Position numbers and translations under genes: made by a program. 14,438 nt of DNA, taken from positions 1-14,438 of the forward strand of contig JAPULM010000033.1 of NCBI GenBank assembly GCA_027294925.1, read 5' to 3'. Each line of letters opens with the position of its first letter. The stretch's first letter is position 1. Positions 13,140 to 14,438 of this stretch are shown here, in pieces. The stretch is from a bacterium. GTDB lineage: Bacteria; Tectomicrobia; Entotheonellia; Entotheonellales; Entotheonellaceae. Below the pieces are notes generated by a model. It searched no databases, was not told the origin of the DNA, and worked only from the letters and a program-made list of their open reading frames with translations.

Positions 13140-14279
13140 TCAACCGACCAGAGCGCTGCCAACTCGGCTGCCGTACAGTCGCGTACAGTTGTCCCACAAA
13201 ATCTTTGTTTTGGTGGCGTCGCTCAATTCAAGATTAAGTAAGCAATCGGTTGAATCCGGGAAGCGAGAATCCGAGTGGGGATAATCGGTCGAAAAGACCA
13301 GGATATCGTCGCCTAGCTCTTGCACGACATGTTTCGCCAGGTGTTCATCCGGCTCAATACTGATAAAACATTGACGCATGAAGTAAGCGCTTGGATCCTG
13401 GTCGAGCTGGGCCGTCTCACCAGCTTTGGACATTTCATATAATTCGTCCAAACGCCAAAGCAACCAGGGCAACCAGCTACAATTACCTTCTAGAAAAGCG
13501 ACCCGCAAAGCCGGAAAACGCTGTAAGACGCCACCGGCCGTCATACTGGCGACTGCCGCCATCAGTTCAACGGGATTGTTGAGGGTAATCGCCATCGTGG
13601 TGCTCGGACTGCTGAGGTAGCGATTGACAAAATGATCATTACCGTAATTATTGGGCGCTGGATGAAAGCAAATGGGAACATCGAGGCGTTCAGCCTCGGC
13701 CCATAAGACGTCACAACTCGGGTCATGAAGATGCCGACTGTTAACCGGGTTGGGGGCCATTTGCGCCGCCACCATGCCGAGATCTTCAACGCATCTCCGC
13801 AGTTCCTCAGCCGCCAGGGCCGGATCGTGCAAGGTGAGCAACGCTGCGGCGTGCATGTGTTCGGGGTCAAGGGCTCGGAAGTCGGTGACCCAATCGTTCC
13901 ACGCCCGGCACAGGGCAGTCACAAACGTTGCTTCTAAGTCGTCGATGCAAATGACCGGCAACGTACGAAATAACACCGCGACATCAATGCCCTCAACACC
14001 CATCGCTTGCAACTGTGATGCGGGGTTGAATTGCTGGGCTTCGTAGGGCTTGAGCACCTCACGGGAACGCGCTTCAGCATCCTTGCGGCCGTTGCCAATT
14101 GCACGTGGAAAAGAATACTCACCTACTTGCCAGCCGGCAGGACGATAGCCACCGTGTTTGGAAGGTGTCGTGGTGGGCGCTTGGTGTTTAAATTTTGCTT
14201 CAAGATAGTGCTCATACAAATCAGCGGGTTCGAACACATGCAAGTCGCTATCAAAGACGCGAAATCCATTTTTAGCCAC
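13140..14279 (-). CDS. Amidohydrolase_2 (ACMSD-like) family protein
   Basis: The 379-residue TIM-barrel hydrolase/decarboxylase has the opening FDSDLHVFEPADLYEHYLE (about 9-27; the first metal-site block, with D-x-H rather than H-x-H), CFHP with a metal-ligand His (about H206), FLEGNCSWLPWLLWRLDE (262-279) and the STDYPHSD block (330-337) with the conserved catalytic Asp. Family members cleave or decarboxylate cyclic or aromatic acids and lactones at a divalent metal; this reaction is not predictable. The GTG at 14279 is preferred over ATGs farther upstream because AGGAG lies about nine bases before it and the protein then begins just ahead of the first strand. It precedes the acyl-CoA carboxylase gene by 34 bases, so the two may act on one pathway, for example degradation of a ring acid to acyl-CoA (inference). 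Confidence 0.9.
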   Translation of the reverse strand: MAKNGFRVFDSDLHVFEPADLYEHYLEAKFKHQAPTTTPSKHGGYRPAGWQVGEYSFPRAIGNGRKDAEARSREVLKPYEAQQFNPASQLQAMGVEGIDVAVLFRTLPVICIDDLEATFVTALCRAWNDWVTDFRALDPEHMHAAALLTLHDPALAAEELRRCVEDLGMVAAQMAPNPVNSRHLHDPSCDVLWAEAERLDVPICFHPAPNNYGNDHFVNRYLSSPSTTMAITLNNPVELMAAVASMTAGGVLQRFPALRVAFLEGNCSWLPWLLWRLDELYEMSKAGETAQLDQDPSAYFMRQCFISIEPDEHLAKHVVQELGDDILVFSTDYPHSDSRFPDSTDCLLNLELSDATKTKILWDNCTRLYGSRVGSALVG

Positions 14280-14331
14280 GATCGATTCTCCTGTACGGAA
14301 GTGTTTTGAGGTATAGATGCGAGGGAACCTC

Positions 14332-14359
14332 ATCATAGCACCCAGCAAAAAAATTGCAA
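14332..14359 (-). promoter_or_regulatory. Sigma70-like promoter of the amidohydrolase-carboxylase operon
   Basis: On the minus strand TTGCAA (14354-14359), a 16-base spacer beginning with seven Ts, and TATGAT (14332-14337) form a plausible promoter, with transcription starting near 14325, about 46 bases before the GTG start at 14279. The T run in the spacer is unusual and may bend the DNA. Confidence 0.5.
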
Positions 14360-14438
14360 CGGGGTCCCTAAATAGTGTTTGACAGCGCTGCAACCCAGGC
14401 AGTACCCGCCCCGGGGTATTTGCGTGCCAGCGCATAGG

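Noticed and set aside
14280..14435. N-terminal extension of the amidohydrolase to an ATG at 14435
   Set aside because: The extension has no SD or family similarity and crosses a good promoter, while GTG 14279 has AGGAG and starts at the conserved block.

Overview
The window is bacterial: genes are dense, most good starts have a strong purine-rich Shine-Dalgarno (SD) site, and a Flp (Tad) pilin, a prepilin remnant and a gammaproteobacterial-type MFS/PlsC fusion are present. There is no rRNA, tRNA or CRISPR array to fix the taxon. A Gram-negative, proteobacterium-like environmental organism with a large, gene-rich but decay-prone genome fits best. The CoA-transferase, single-chain acyl-CoA carboxylase and amidohydrolase_2 genes also resemble the content of Tectomicrobia-like genomes, so I do not commit to a phylum.

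Layout. At 1-178 (minus) lies the 5' part of a Flp/Fap pilin gene. At 386-634 (minus) and 997-1245 (plus) lie two divergent small genes, both of exactly 82 codons, whose products align without gaps; I recognise no family for them. From 1299 to 1965 the DNA is degraded: a possible frameshifted unknown ORF, then a prepilin pseudogene with head and tail but no middle. A clearly more AT-rich MFS transporter/PlsC acyltransferase fusion fills 2098-3981, directly downstream of a YciI-like remnant (3986-4174). A promoter and palindromic operator (4244-4286) then lead into a 29-codon antitoxin stub (4310-4396), cut at a GGGTCAGAGT motif. An RRM RNA-binding protein gene (4822-5088) has a hairpin just upstream of its SD and a strong terminator. 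A CaiB/BaiF CoA-transferase gene occupies 5575-6744.

From 6963 to 9649 the theme is central carbon metabolism: a decayed C-terminus of the isocitrate lyase/PEP mutase superfamily, then a two-gene GAPDH operon, then a phosphofructokinase N-terminal stub facing away from it. The upstream GAPDH copy keeps the catalytic Cys and His but has lost several phosphate- and NAD-site residues. The downstream copy is canonical. The two genes overlap by one base (TGATG).

From 9650 to 14279 (minus) an amidohydrolase_2 family gene and a 1151-residue single-chain acyl-CoA carboxylase (biotin carboxylase, BCCP and carboxyltransferase in one polypeptide) form a probable operon behind a sigma70-like promoter.

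The window therefore mixes three intact metabolic units with at least five broken genes within about 8 kb. The best candidates for something undescribed are the paired 82-residue proteins and the active-site-altered GAPDH paralogue coupled to a normal GAPDH.
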